DNA of 64,000 nucleotides from NCBI GenBank assembly GCA_943736015.1, contig OX031061.1, positions 57,542,192-57,606,191 of the forward strand, read 5' to 3'. The notes below the pieces were generated by a model. That model saw nothing but the letters and a program-made list of their open reading frames with translations. It was not told the DNA's origin and ran no database searches. This document shows, in pieces, positions 29,861 to 39,452 of the stretch. The translations under genes and the position numbers were made by a program. The stretch is from Tridacna crocea (lineage: Eukaryota; Mollusca; Bivalvia; Cardiida; Cardiidae). Each line of letters begins with the position of its first letter. Within the stretch, counting starts at the first letter, position 1.

Positions 29861-30118
29861 CAAAAGAGGAAAATCTGTTATTGCAACCTATTACCCAAAG
29901 AGTTCATACCCCTTTCCAATGTATTAAATTGAAGAACACCCAGATAATGCAGTGTCAAAGCTGTTTTGGCCTGGAAGAAAATAAAGCAACTAACAACAAG
30001 TGCTTGCAAAATGCAACTGCTGTTTTTCCAACAAGTTTTTCAATAACTATTAGATGTAAGATTGTAAAAGCTTTCTTCATATTTCAATCATATAACTAAT
30101 GCTTCATATTCTTCATTC

Positions 30119-30245
30119 CAACCTTTACCATATAGTTTTGCCTTTAGAAGACCTGGAGTAAAAAGCCAATTTAAAAGATGATGGGAAAAAGGAGAAAGAA
30201 CTTGTAACTAGCATTTTCTCCTTACCCATGATATTATCTGGCCAC
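30119..30245 (+). mobile_element. Decayed M1 MITE, A half
   Basis: AACCTTTACCATATAGTTTTG, GATGGGAAAAAGGAGAAAG and AACTAGCATTTTCTCCTTA are in M1 order. Confidence 0.6.
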
Positions 30246-30662
30246 TCGAAAGAGAAATCTTATAATCTCTGATATGGTCATAACTGAAACTGTTGTTTTA
30301 AAGAGAAATAATCAACACAAAATGGATCATTCTGAAAAACTTTCTTTGCCAAGTATCAATACACTTTAAATGAAAACATTAGACATTAGAAAGCAATGTA
30401 CTCAATCCTATCAATTTTTTCATTTGCCTCAATGTTTTCAAAAGAACAAAAAATGTTTTCAAGAGGTCCAAAAAAAAATGTGACTAAACAAATCTGCTGA
30501 AAAATCTACATGCCTATTTTAATTAAATTTCTTTTTTCAATTCTGATTTTTTTAGAGGCCTGTATCTGCAAAGATACTTTAACTGTTTAAATGAACTGTC
30601 AATCAAACTTTCTGTATGTTTAATGGAAACATATGTAGACTTATCTTTTATCCTCAATTCTT
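30246..30662. other. No recognised feature
   Basis: AT-rich. CCTCAATGTTTTCAAAAG near 30427 may be an M1 scrap. Confidence 0.35.
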
Positions 30663-30889
30663 TTAACCCTTTGCCACACAGCAAAACTTTAAACCTAACC
30701 AAATTGAAAACATTTGTAGACACCAGTTTCATAGTGGCTCAAATGACACAATTTTTTTTATAGGGCAGAAAACTATGTGGGAAAAGAAGAAAATGCTGGT
30801 TACCAGCATTTACTCCTTTTACCACAATATTTTCAAAAGGCCTCTTCCTTTGGGTCATTAAAAGGTGTAATTGTATGGTAAAGGGTTAA
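30663..30889 (-). mobile_element. M1 MITE, full length
   Basis: TTAACCCTTTGCCACACAGC to GTATGGTAAAGGGTTAA. The stem has a few mismatches. Confidence 0.9.
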
Positions 30890-31112
30890 CTCTACCAAAT
30901 AACAAAATTCTAGACTGGTCCCAATTGAAATCATTTCCCAAGAGCAAAATAAACATGACTTAAGAATTGAAATTTGTTTTAGGAAGGGAAGAAAACATTG
31001 TGGGAAAAGGAGAAAATGCTGGTTACCAGCATTTTCTCCTTTTCCCACAATGTTTTCAAAAGGCTTCTTTAACAGGGGTGTTAAAAGTCAGGATTGTGTG
31101 GTAAAGGGTTAA
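30886..31112 (-). mobile_element. M1 MITE, full length, shares TTAA with left copy
   Basis: Same orientation as its neighbour. The 65-bp palindrome is perfect and the right end is GTGTGGTAAAGGGTTAA. Confidence 0.93.
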
Positions 31113-31144
31113 TACAAGGTTGAATTTCTGCTTCATACACGTAA

Positions 31145-31235
31145 TGCAAGATGGACAGTTAGACAGTGGCTTGGAAAAAATTTACCTCTACTAGTTTGAG
31201 AAAGCCTGGAAATACGTGTGGGAGCACTGGCTGCT
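31145..31235 (+). mobile_element. SINE-E scrap
   Basis: ACAGTGGCTTGGAAA and GAGAAAGCCTGGAAATACG resemble the middle of SINE-E. Confidence 0.4.
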
Positions 31236-31895
31236 TAGCTATGAGCTAAGCTGTTAAAATTGTGTTAAGCTATGATACAAACAGAACTAAAGCTATGAGC
31301 ACCACTGTAAGGCTGCAGTCACTTTTTCTGTTGTTTTTCTGATATTTGATAGTGCAGAACTAGCAGAGGTTTCAAGTTAAACTATTTGGTAATAACAAAC
31401 ATATAAAGAACATTTTCAGCTTGCAAATAAAAAAGCAGACGACAGCGAAATGCTAGTACCTGCACGTTTACTGCTAAAGAGTTTTCACAAAAAATATGAG
31501 AAAGGTTCTAAGGTAACCTGTTCTCCCTAACATGACCAAGTTAGCGTATTGTCCTGGTCCCATACTACTGAAGCCGCAATGTTTGTTAGAATTTTATCCA
31601 TTCGCAAATACAAATTCTTCCATTTTGTGTCTCAATGTGACGTCATTCGTCACGTGACGAAAGAATTCTTACGACTTTCTTTAAAAAGTGCTTAGAATCT
31701 CGTACCTACGTTCGTAAACCTACCCTTTCAGTTGCTTCGGTGACTAAATAACGGTAAATTGGTTAACAAAACCATGTTCTGCTGACAACGTCTAGCTGCA
31801 AGAGTGGAAATGTTGCCCGATCCTTTCCCGCCACCAGTTCTTCCATGATGTGAGGTCATACTTTACGTGAAAAATTTCATACCTGTACACCGCTT
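31236..31895. other. Unique segment with a promoter-like patch
   Basis: It has higher GC and more CpG than its surroundings between about 31500 and 31860, and no recognised repeat. No convincing coding frame follows on either strand. Confidence 0.4.
31637..31660. promoter_or_regulatory. CRE next to an E-box/CLEAR-like site
   Basis: A full CRE, TGACGTCA, is followed within 5 bases by GTCACGTGAC. That is the palindromic E-box known as the CLEAR element, bound by TFEB-type bHLH factors. The two together are typical of promoters. Which gene they would serve is not visible. Confidence 0.35.
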
Positions 31896-32103
31896 TTAAC
31901 CCTTACGTTACTTAACGCAATCCAAGGACCTTTTGCGGGCAATGTAGATCAAGATAAGACTACACAGAACATTCAATTTGATCTTGGACCTACACTCTCC
32001 AATAGAGAGGTGTCTGTCTCCAAAAACACATTTGAATTCGCAGAATAACGGTTTTAAATGTCGGCTTAAAGTTTTATTTCAAATAGGCTATTTAGTGAGT
32101 TAA
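31896..32103 (-). mobile_element. H-family MITE, TTAA at both ends
   Basis: TTAACCCTTACG at the left and GTGAGTTAAGG at the right bound it. The hairpin GATCAAGATAAGACTACAC/ATTTGATCTTGGAC is diverged. Confidence 0.75.
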
Positions 32104-32518
32104 GGGTTGAGGCCATGTCTAATCACCCCATTTGTAAACCTGAATAGTCGATGCAGTTCCAAACCGGGTTTACCACCTGTTTTGGTCAGGTAGGTTTTGT
32201 GGAACAAACATGAAAATTCTTGCGGCAATTGTTATACAATGTATTTCCTGATTCCCTACTTGGTCTCCTTGGCTGCTAAGCTATAAACGCAACTTGAAGC
32301 ATCTTTTGCAGTAAACATAGGCCAAACTCACTATGTACAGTGCGTATTTAAATCTACATAATAGAGAAATAAATCGTACGATATGGTGGGATTTTTTAAA
32401 TAACTTTGAACTTGATATAAATACATTATTACCAAAAATTTCACTAGGGCAGTAGCTGAAGAAAAACAAAGACACGGTACCTGTCAACTGTTTTTTTTTA
32501 TGTGTGTGTGACCGAGTG
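32104..32518. other. No recognised feature
   Basis: No frame or foldback of note. Confidence 0.4.
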
Positions 32519-32695
32519 GTAGTAAAAACTCAAATAATGCTGCTACTTCAATCTTTTCTATTTTTTATAGAAAAAAAGATCTCCTAATCGGTCAGTATAG
32601 ATCCAAGATCAGACTGCACGTCCTGTGCAGTCTGATCTTGAGTCTACACTGTCCGCAAAAGGTCAGTAAGTCGAGCTTGGCAACCCAAAGGTTAA
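32519..32695 (+). mobile_element. H-family hairpin MITE
   Basis: TATAGATCCAAGATCAGACTG and CAGTCTGATCTTGAGTCTA pair around GCACGTCCTGTG. CGCAAAAGGTCAGTAAGTC and AAAGGTTAA close it. Confidence 0.8.
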
Positions 32696-32849
32696 GAAAG
32701 GCTATTGACGCCATCTCTACTGGAAATCAGCAGATCTCATGATATCTGGATGTCTCGATATTTTGAAAGAGAAACATTTTGTTTATTCATGTTTTAGCTG
32801 CTATTGAAATCCCGACGACAATTACAATGTTTCTAAATTGTTTTACGCC

Positions 32850-32950
32850 GCTGGTACGCCATTATTCAGCTATGATCAGCAGCTCAGAGAATTCTGGGGC
32901 TAAAACCGGCCTGACTTTTCCTCAAACGTATTGATAAAAACCATTTTCTG
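32850..32950 (-). mobile_element. T-family fragment
   Basis: ATTCAGCTATGATCAGCAGC, CTGGGGCTAAAACCGGCCTGA and CCTCAAACGTATTGATAAAA match the middle of T, including most of the micro-ORF. Both ends are missing. Confidence 0.75.
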
Positions 32951-33193
32951 ATAACTGATTTGATGACATGATTGGTATCAGGCATCACGGAAATGCATTA
33001 AGCCTCTTTTGTCAGAGCATAGCAGCTTTAATAAATGTGACCCATCATGCAAAAAGGGACCATCTGGGAACTCTGTACATCAATTAGATGAAAACAGATC
33101 AACGACAGTGCTGGTCAATCTCAGTTAATAATTAAAAAAATGATTGTACGGTAAGATAGAATGACCACTTTTCATACAGAAAATATCATAAAA

Positions 33194-33258
33194 GCGAAAA
33201 GTGTCCACCCTGGTCAGACTGCGCATCCGCGCAGTCTGACCAGGTCGACACTTTTCGC
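33194..33258. repeat. Strong hairpin, GTCAGACTGCGC type
   Basis: GCGAAAAGTGTCCACCCTGG pairs with CCAGG-TCGACACTTTTCGC around CAGACTGCGCATCCGCGCAG. Similar hairpins lie at 51588 and 55075. The short frame at 33161 is a by-product. Confidence 0.8.
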
Positions 33259-33575
33259 AGTTCCCAGAAGGTCCCTTTCTGCAGGACGTGTCACATTATT
33301 ATGCAACGTTCAGCTGTATTTTCGTATGCATGCATATAGATGTAAATGAGGCTGGATTTTGTGCGATCTGGTTGAAGTGTTATCTAGAATTAATAAAGCA
33401 AAATATCGCATAATATGCAAATTTATTTTGATTTCTGGCAAACGTGTTTCTTGTTTGTAAATGTAAAATGTCATGCTATTTTTGGAACAAGTCCCATAGG
33501 AATAGGTTGGGTAAATAATTTGCTACGCCAGGCGATAAAAAAATGCACTCGCACAAAGTCAAAACATTAGCTGGG

Positions 33576-33877
33576 CGTTTTCTGCGCATGTCATATTCTT
33601 CGAAGATTCCTCGTGTCTTACATGACGCATCACTCTCCCCGATTTCGGGGAGACTGTAATAATACGCGCTACAAAGTAGCAATGGAGAAAATGGCTTTTA
33701 TCAATACGTTTGAGGAAAAATCAGGCGTACTTTAGCACCAGATTTCTCTAAACTGCTGATCATAGCTGAGTGAATTGTAATGGTTGTCGCGTAGAAATAT
33801 GGTCCGGTCCTGTGTACCCAGGATGCCCAAATTAGATAGATGAGTATTTGGAGAATGCTATCTAGCGGGAGATAATG
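33576..33877 (+). mobile_element. T-family element, 302 bp, 10-bp target duplication
   Basis: ATTAGCTGGG (33566-33575) and ATTAGCAGGG (33878-33887) flank it. Ends CGTTTTCTGCGC and GCGGGAGATAATG form a short imperfect inverted repeat. TACGCGCTACAAAGTAGC lies just before an ATG at 33682 that opens a 17-residue frame ending in TAG at 33735. No transposase is encoded. Confidence 0.87.
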
Positions 33878-33904
33878 ATTAGCAGGGGACCAATTTGACG
33901 TGAC

Positions 33905-33983
33905 GTAACTTTTTACCAAACGACAAAACCTGTAGAATTGGCCAGATTGACAGCTGTTACAGACGTCAAACTAAATGTACCTT
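33905..33983 (-). mobile_element. M1 B-arm fragment
   Basis: AACTTTTTACCAAACGACAAA and TGTTACAGACGTCAAAC are followed directly by another M1. Confidence 0.6.
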
Positions 33984-34202
33984 TACCCTTTCCCAAACGG
34001 CAAATTTTGGACCAGACCAAATTGAAAGCATTTTACAGATGACAATTTAACAGTTGCTAAAAAGAAGATTTTTCTATATGATAGGGTAAAAAACATTGTG
34101 GGAAAAGGATAAAATGCTGGTTGCCAGCATTTTCTCCTTTTCCCACAATGTTTTCAAAAGGCCTGACCTGTAAAAACCAGGGATTGTTTGGGAGAGGGTT
34201 AA
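33982..34202 (-). mobile_element. M1 MITE, full length
   Basis: CTTTACCCTTTCCCAAACGG to GATTGTTTGGGAGAGGGTTAA. The palindrome centre is GCTGGTTGCCAGC. Confidence 0.88.
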
Positions 34203-34303
34203 CTCATTACCTAACGACGAATTTTTTCATGTTCAATTGAAAACATTTGCAGAACACACAATTAGTGTGGCCAAAAATTCAAAACTTGATTTATAGGCTG
34301 CTA
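34199..34303 (-). mobile_element. M1 B-arm fragment sharing TTAA with left copy
   Basis: TTAACTCATTACCTAACGAC to AAAACTTGATTTATAGGC, then lost. Confidence 0.7.
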
Positions 34304-34350
34304 TTCATTTTTGCCAAAAGTACAACCAACTTAAAGACAATGGAGTATGA

Positions 34351-34734
34351 TTAAGGTAAGACCTGTGTAATGCACTTCCGGTGAACATTGGGCAAAAATT
34401 CCAATTGGTTGTTAAATAAGGATAAATAAGGATTTATGCCGAAATAATATTTTTGCACATTTCTAATGAATTAGAAATTCCGTTTATGTCTATCTTGAAA
34501 CTTCTTTTTTTATACTTTTGTTTGTTTTCTAAAACGGGAGGTAATTATTATCTCTTTTTCAATTGAGAATATAGCAGTTTTAGATTTATAAATGATAGTT
34601 TAAAGAAGGAAAAAAATGGAAAAAATGAAAAGGTGAAAGTAGTTCAATAATACTCATTTTTTAATTATAGCTAATTTTGCAGGATGATATTTTAGTGGCA
34701 ATAGGTGTTTTCCATTACACAAGTCTTACCTTAA
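34351..34734 (+). mobile_element. N2 MITE, TTAA-flanked
   Basis: Ends TTAAGGTAAGACCTGTGTAA and CAAGTCTTACCTTAA. The body is the inverse of 7567-7937. Its right end touches the N1 element that follows, sharing the TTAA/TA. Confidence 0.9.
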
Positions 34735-35276
34735 AGGTGGGTACCTAGAATTTTCACATCACACCAAATTAAAAAAATATATATATCATTTAAATTTATA
34801 TGAAAAAACAATACAAATCATCAATTATTAAGAAAAATAAAATTACAAAAAAAAAAAGTTTTTGATGGTATTCCCTTTAAAGGCTACGTAGTCTCTTAAG
34901 CTATTTTTAGATTTCGCACCAAAAATCAATAAAGCATTTTGGGAATGTCAAATGACTGGCACGTGACTAATGACGCTTAAATTCCATTACATAACAAACA
35001 TGTAATAATTATTTTCCATAATGTCTTCTTCGGACGGATGTTTGAAACTTTGTCTGTCTTTTCCTGCATTTAAATGAGAGCACTGATAATCTAAAAATAG
35101 AACGTGTCTCCCTTTGGTGTCAACCTGGTCCGTAATAAATCTCTAATATCTCATGTTATCGGACGGTTTTCGACTACTGGGGTTTTATGAACGCAAATTA
35201 AAAGGGTATGGGAGTATAAGGATGATTTCTTTGCAGTTTTGTAAAATTTTTGTCCCAAAATCTGAAGGGCCACCTT
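34734..35276 (-). mobile_element. N1 element, 543 bp, TA-flanked
   Basis: AAGGTGGGTACC at the left and TGAAGGGCCACCTT at the right are bordered by TA. It is the reverse of 17459-18007 and includes GGCTACGTAGTCTCTTAAGC and CGGACGGTTTTCGACTACTG. Confidence 0.9.
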
Positions 35277-35505
35277 TAAGTCAATTAGTTTGAATATTAT
35301 ATCCACTTCTGCGTAAAGATGACTTGTTCAGCACTTAGATTGCTTATCATGGCTTTCTTTAAGTTTTCCAGCGCCAATTATAACACGCATGATACACAGA
35401 ACATCTGTCGATGGCTGGAAATATAACTCTTTGAAACTTGAAAAGAATTATTTTTCATCGGCCTAAAGGTTCGATTAAACAAGCAGACACTATAACAGAC
35501 TGGAA

Positions 35506-35758
35506 TGCAACACGCGAAAAGATGCATTCGGATATTTGCATAAAGTGTCGTTCCGGATTAGCCTGCGCAGTCCGCGCAGGCTAATCCGAGACGGCACTTT
35601 ACGACTACATTAGATTTTGTGCTATAGTAGACTTGCGTAAAACAGAAAATCACATAAAATCGGAAAGTGTCGTTTCGGATTAGCCTGTGCGGACTGCACA
35701 CGCTAATCTGAGACGACACTTTACGCAAATGTCCGAATGACCCTTTTCACGTGTTGCA
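35506..35758. mobile_element. D-family element, two hairpins in one unit
   Basis: Ends TGCAACACGCGAAAAG and CTTTTCACGTGTTGCA are inverted repeats. Inside, two separate hairpins occur: GGATTAGCCTGCGCAG/CTGCGCGGAC-type at about 35545-35605 and AAAGTGTCGTTTCGGATTAG/CTAATCTGAGACGACACTTT at about 35664-35724. There is no coding capacity. I associate this hairpin with freshwater and marine bivalve repeats from memory. Confidence 0.85.
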
Positions 35759-36187
35759 AGCCGTATAGTTTGGACGTCGCTCTGTGATATCTGATCTTGA
35801 TCTTACCTTCCGCCTTTAAGTCCTTGTATTAGCCTATAGTTCTATAGGGGTTAATCAGTCTCTCCCCGCGGAGCAATTTTAACAGATTTTCAAATTTCAG
35901 ATGACTCTCTTGGGTGCTCTTTTTCAATGTCACAATATGGTGTACCCATTACTCAATTCTAATACAATGATTTAAGTATATATATCTGAGCTGTATACAA
36001 CTGCTGGTTTGACACATCATCAGTATTCGTCGGTTTATTTCAAGGTTTTTTAAGTAAACCGACGTTATGTGTTTTGTTCGTAGAAGGAATTCATCTGATG
36101 GTTAAGGTTGCTGCCTGTATTTGTGGGTTGTGCAAACGACTACATACGTCAGTAAAACCAAAGGTAGTTGGGACAAGACAGGTTCCA
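35759..36187. other. No gene; small H scrap
   Basis: GATATCTGATCTTGATCTTAC near 35788 is H-like. The remainder is unassigned. Confidence 0.4.
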
Positions 36188-36413
36188 TTAACTCTTTACC
36201 AAACGACAAAATTTTGGACTGGTCCAAATAGAAAGCAGACGACAAAATAAGTGTAACTATCAAAATGAAATTTTGTACCCAGGAGGGTGGAAAATATTGT
36301 GGGAAAAGGAGAAAATGCTGGTAACCAGCATTTTCTCCTTTTCCCACAATATTTTCAAAAGGCTTTTACCTCAGCAGGGCTGTAAAAACCCGGGATTGTT
36401 TGGTAAATGATTA
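36188..36413 (-). mobile_element. M1 MITE, full length
   Basis: TTAACTCTTTACCAAACGAC to GATTGTTTGGTAAATGATTAG. The palindrome centre has A where minus-oriented copies usually have T. Confidence 0.9.
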
Positions 36414-36414
36414 G

Positions 36415-36585
36415 ATATACTATTGCGAAGATGATCTTTGTCTGGGTGAGACAGTGCGTCATATTGCCAGTGAGACTGGAAGTATTCCCCATTTTGCTGT
36501 TACAGACAATTTCTATACTTCGAATTTCGTGGAACAATTTGAATGTGTCTGCAAGATACTATATATCACAGAAAGTACCATATAG
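36415..36585 (+). CDS. Possible coding exon ending in a stop, unknown gene
   Basis: The frame opens right after TTAG (a possible acceptor that is also the degenerate end of the M1 copy) and runs 56 codons to TAG at 36583. Its product begins IYYCEDDLCLGETVRHIASE. It continues TGSIPHFAVTDNFYTSNFVE and ends in QFECVCKILY plus six residues. Composition is protein-like. I recognise no domain. A second open frame overlaps it, which lowers confidence. Confidence 0.28.
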   Translation: MYYCEDDLCLGETVRHIASETGSIPHFAVTDNFYTSNFVEQFECVCKILYITESTI

Positions 36586-36644
36586 AAAGTGTTTTATTGT
36601 TTTGTACACACTGTATCTTGTCGGGGTGACACTGCTGTGAGGTC

Positions 36645-36748
36645 AAACTGGTTACCAGCATTTTGTCCTTTTTCCAACAATGTTTTCAAAAACCTTCTTT
36701 TCTAGATTATCAAAAATCGGGACTGGTTGCTGTAGTGCTTAAGTTAAC
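36645..36748 (-). mobile_element. M1 right-half fragment
   Basis: CTGGTTACCAGCATTTTGTCC to TTGCTGTAGTGCTTAAGTTAA. The B arm is absent. Confidence 0.65.
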
Positions 36749-36910
36749 TACTTCGAAGCTTTACATATTACAAGATGTTCTATAAAACAAACGCATTAGC
36801 TTGCCCAGTAAAATACCACTATTATGGCAGTAACATCTGAACAACTTAAAGTAATAGAAATTCTCTCGTTTCAACAAACATTTATTTCTTCGCTATCCTA
36901 TTAATGGTCT

Positions 36911-37493
36911 CTAACTCTTTACCAACCCACCCTGGGTTTTATTGACCTCGAGAACGTTGTCTGCGCATGTCATATTTTTCGAAGATTCGACCAGTCTGCT
37001 ATGACGCATCACTCCCGCCATTTTTGGGGGAATTGTAGTAATACGCGCTATAAAGTAGCAATGGAGAAATTGGCGTTTATCAAAACGATTGAGGAGAAAT
37101 CGGGCCTGTTTTAGGTCCAGATTTCTCTAAACTGCTGATCATAGCTGGATGAATCGCACCAGTTAGCGTTTTTTTTTAGTTTGAAATTCGAAGTAACAGT
37201 TGTCGCGTAGAAAAATATTCCGGTTCTGTACCCAGGATGCCCAAATTAAATAGATGTGTATTTGTCGAATGCCATCTAGCGGGAGATAATGCCCAGGGAA
37301 GAAACACTTTCCGAAAGAAAACACAATACAAATGAGAGAAGGGAGGTTACCGAAATTTCTTCACTTTCCAACAATGTTTTCCACCCATAACTTGTAATCA
37401 AGTATTTGAGTTTCCCTACGGTAAGTTTCAGGTGTGAAAAATGCCCAAATTTGGACAAGTCAGAAATATAATTTACATCTTGTAAAGCGTTAA
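36911..37493 (+). mobile_element. Diverged M1 MITE split by a T element
   Basis: CTAACTCTTTACCAACCCACC lies at 36911-36954. The remainder (CTTTCCAACAATGTTTTCCAC, CCCAAATTTGGACAAGTCAG, CTTGTAAAGCGTTAA) lies after the T insertion, from about 37292. Confidence 0.7.
36955..37291 (+). mobile_element. T-family element inside an M1
   Basis: It starts CGTTGTCTGCGCATGTC and ends CTAGCGGGAGATAATG. CCTCGAGAA and CCCAGGGAA may be a diverged target duplication. A TATAAAG lies about 10 bases before the ATG at 37061, whose 17-residue frame ends at 37114. Confidence 0.87.
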
Positions 37494-37587
37494 GTCATTA
37501 TCCTTCTGCAGACAAATTCCTGTCAGCAGAACTATTTTGATGTAACATAGTGCCAAAAAGAGAGAACTATTTGAGGGGAAATTAGCC

Positions 37588-37760
37588 TTTTACCGAACAA
37601 GCATGGGTTTTATTGTCCATGGGACAGACGCCTTTTCGAAAACATGGTGGGAAAAGGAGAAAATGGGAGTAACTAGCATTTTCTCCAGCATAACTAGCAT
37701 TTTCTCCTTTTTCCCACTATGCTTTCTATCCGATAATCAAAGACAATTCCCCTTATAAGA
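37588..37760 (+). mobile_element. M1 MITE with duplicated stem piece
   Basis: CCTTTTACCGAACAAGCATGG begins it. AACTAGCATTTTCTCC occurs twice in tandem, spoiling the hairpin. The B arm is not recognisable. Confidence 0.68.
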
Positions 37761-37894
37761 TACCAAAATTCTCGAAAAAACAAGGGAAGTAACTGTGAAA
37801 AGGTAGCGCCATAAATAAGTAAGATTCACAAAACTCGCGGCTTGAAACAAAAGATCGTTCCTTTTCCCGTGACATTTTCAAACACCATTCACCT

Positions 37895-38107
37895 TAACCT
37901 TTATCCTGCTTATTGCGACTTGCTGACCTTTTGCGGACAGCGTAGATCAAGATCAGACTGCACAGAACGTGCAGTCTGATCTTGGATCTACACTGTCCGA
38001 TATGGAGATCTTTTTCTTTTACAAAATCCATTTGAAATAGTATCATTTGGGTGTTTACTATTGGCTTGAAAAGTTTCATTTAATTTATTCAGCAGGAGAA
38101 GTGTTAA
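37895..38107 (-). mobile_element. H-family MITE, complete, TTAA ends
   Basis: TTAACCTTTATCCTGC to CAGGAGAAGTGTTAA. The hairpin AGATCAAGATCAGACTGCAC/GTGCAGTCTGATCTTGGATC is almost perfect. This is the best copy for defining the family. Confidence 0.88.
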
Positions 38108-38120
38108 GGGCAAAATATTT

Positions 38121-38188
38121 CATTATCTCCCGCTAGATGGCATTCTATAAATACTCATCTTCGAAGAATATGACATGCGCAGACAACG
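38121..38188 (-). mobile_element. T-family miniature, 68 bp, perfect 10-bp duplication
   Basis: CAAAATATTT is repeated exactly at 38111-38120 and 38189-38198. Between them are about 40 bp of one T end (CATTATCTCCCGCTAGATGG) fused to about 28 bp of the other (GACATGCGCAGACAACG). Confidence 0.9.
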
Positions 38189-38302
38189 CAAAATATTTTA
38201 TTTATTTGGGAACGGGTAAGAGAAGTAAATATTAATTTCGTTGTCGTCCCCAAGGTGTTACATGATACTCTGGGTTTAAATGTTTCAGCACAAGAGATAT
38301 TT

Positions 38303-38512
38303 TGAACACTTTACCGAACAGCAAAAGTATGAACTTGTCCACACCGAATCACGTGTATCTCTAATGGTTGTGGTTGTCTTTGATTTCGTAGAAAACATTG
38401 CGGGAAAAGGAGAAAATGCTGGTTACCAGCATTTTCTCCTTTTCCCACAATGTTTTCAAAAGCTTCTCTCCTCGAGGCCGTTAAAACTCGAGTTATTGTG
38501 GTAAAGGGTTAA
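38303..38512 (-). mobile_element. M1 MITE, B arm diverged
   Basis: GAACACTTTACCGAACAGC to TTGTGGTAAAGGGTTAA. The palindrome is perfect except for GCGGG. Confidence 0.85.
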
Positions 38513-38814
38513 TGCATTTCAGAAACAAAGTATCCATATAATATTACTAAATGCAATCTTTCTATTGACAACAAAGCGATGACGTATTTCACCTGAACGT
38601 GTTCACCTCTTGAAACAATTGTATGACACAGAGCTTCATCTCGACTCTATCTTGAATGAAACTTAGATAGGCTACGGGTACTGTGAGCAATGTTTCAATA
38701 TGAGAAGTAACTGGAATAAGTAAGATAGTTTTTTTTTTTGTGCAAAACGCGGATCATGAGGAAGAAATCGGAAATCGGTATTACAGGCTAGTTCAGTCCA
38801 ATCCTCGAAGTAAA

Positions 38815-39105
38815 ATGAGCCGAGCCCCGGTAGGGTAAAGGACTCGATCCCTGGCTCGGTCAATTTCTTTCGGGGGATTGAAGATAGCCATTGCGACTGG
38901 ATTCACCCCTCTCTCACCGCTGATCATTGTATCGACTGGTTATGTGGGAAAGCAGCCAGTGGCTTGGAAATAATATCGTGCGGAGTATTGGTCAGAGAGA
39001 CTCCAGGGAACGCATGGACAGGTGCACTGGCCACCCTGATATAACTGAAGTAATGTTGAAAGCGGTGTTAAACACCGTACAGTCAATCAATCAAGATAAA
39101 ATGCC
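38815..39105 (+). mobile_element. SINE-E copy
   Basis: A tRNA-like segment with GGACTCGATCCCTGG (B-box-like) is followed by GGGGGATTGAAGATAGCCATT, AAGCAGCCAGTGGCTTGG, GGTGCACTGGCCACC and GGTGTTAAACACC. It ends in an AATCAATCAAG tail. The two overlapping frames here are repeat-derived. Confidence 0.75.
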
Positions 39106-39254
39106 TGTCCCGTTGGTGCTGCTGCACCAGAAACTCTCTACGCACCAAATATTTAAGTCTGACTTCTTTCGACGACATAATACTAAAATCACTTGAAACT
39201 CAAAAGGGTTTTTACGGCTTGACTAAACGAGCGGGCAGTTTAGGTTCAAGATCA

Positions 39255-39452
39255 GGTTCCGTATTCACCAACCATTCTTAAGAACATTCTTTGTCTTGTC
39301 CTTCAAGACTTTCTAACTGTGAAAGTAACAAAACTTCTGATTGGCTAAACGAAATGGTTTAGCCAATCAGAAGCTCTGTTACTTTCACATTGACAAAATT
39401 CTAAAGAATAAGAGTAAGAATATTCTCAAGAATGGTTGGTGAATACAGGCCC
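39255..39452. mobile_element. P-family MITE, full length
   Basis: GGTTCCGTATTCACCAACC to GGTTGGTGAATACAGGCCC. The central foldback is perfect across CTAAACGAAATGGTTTAG. Confidence 0.92.

Noticed and set aside
38672-39196. Two opposed ORFs with protein-like composition
   Set aside because: Both are inside SINE-E.
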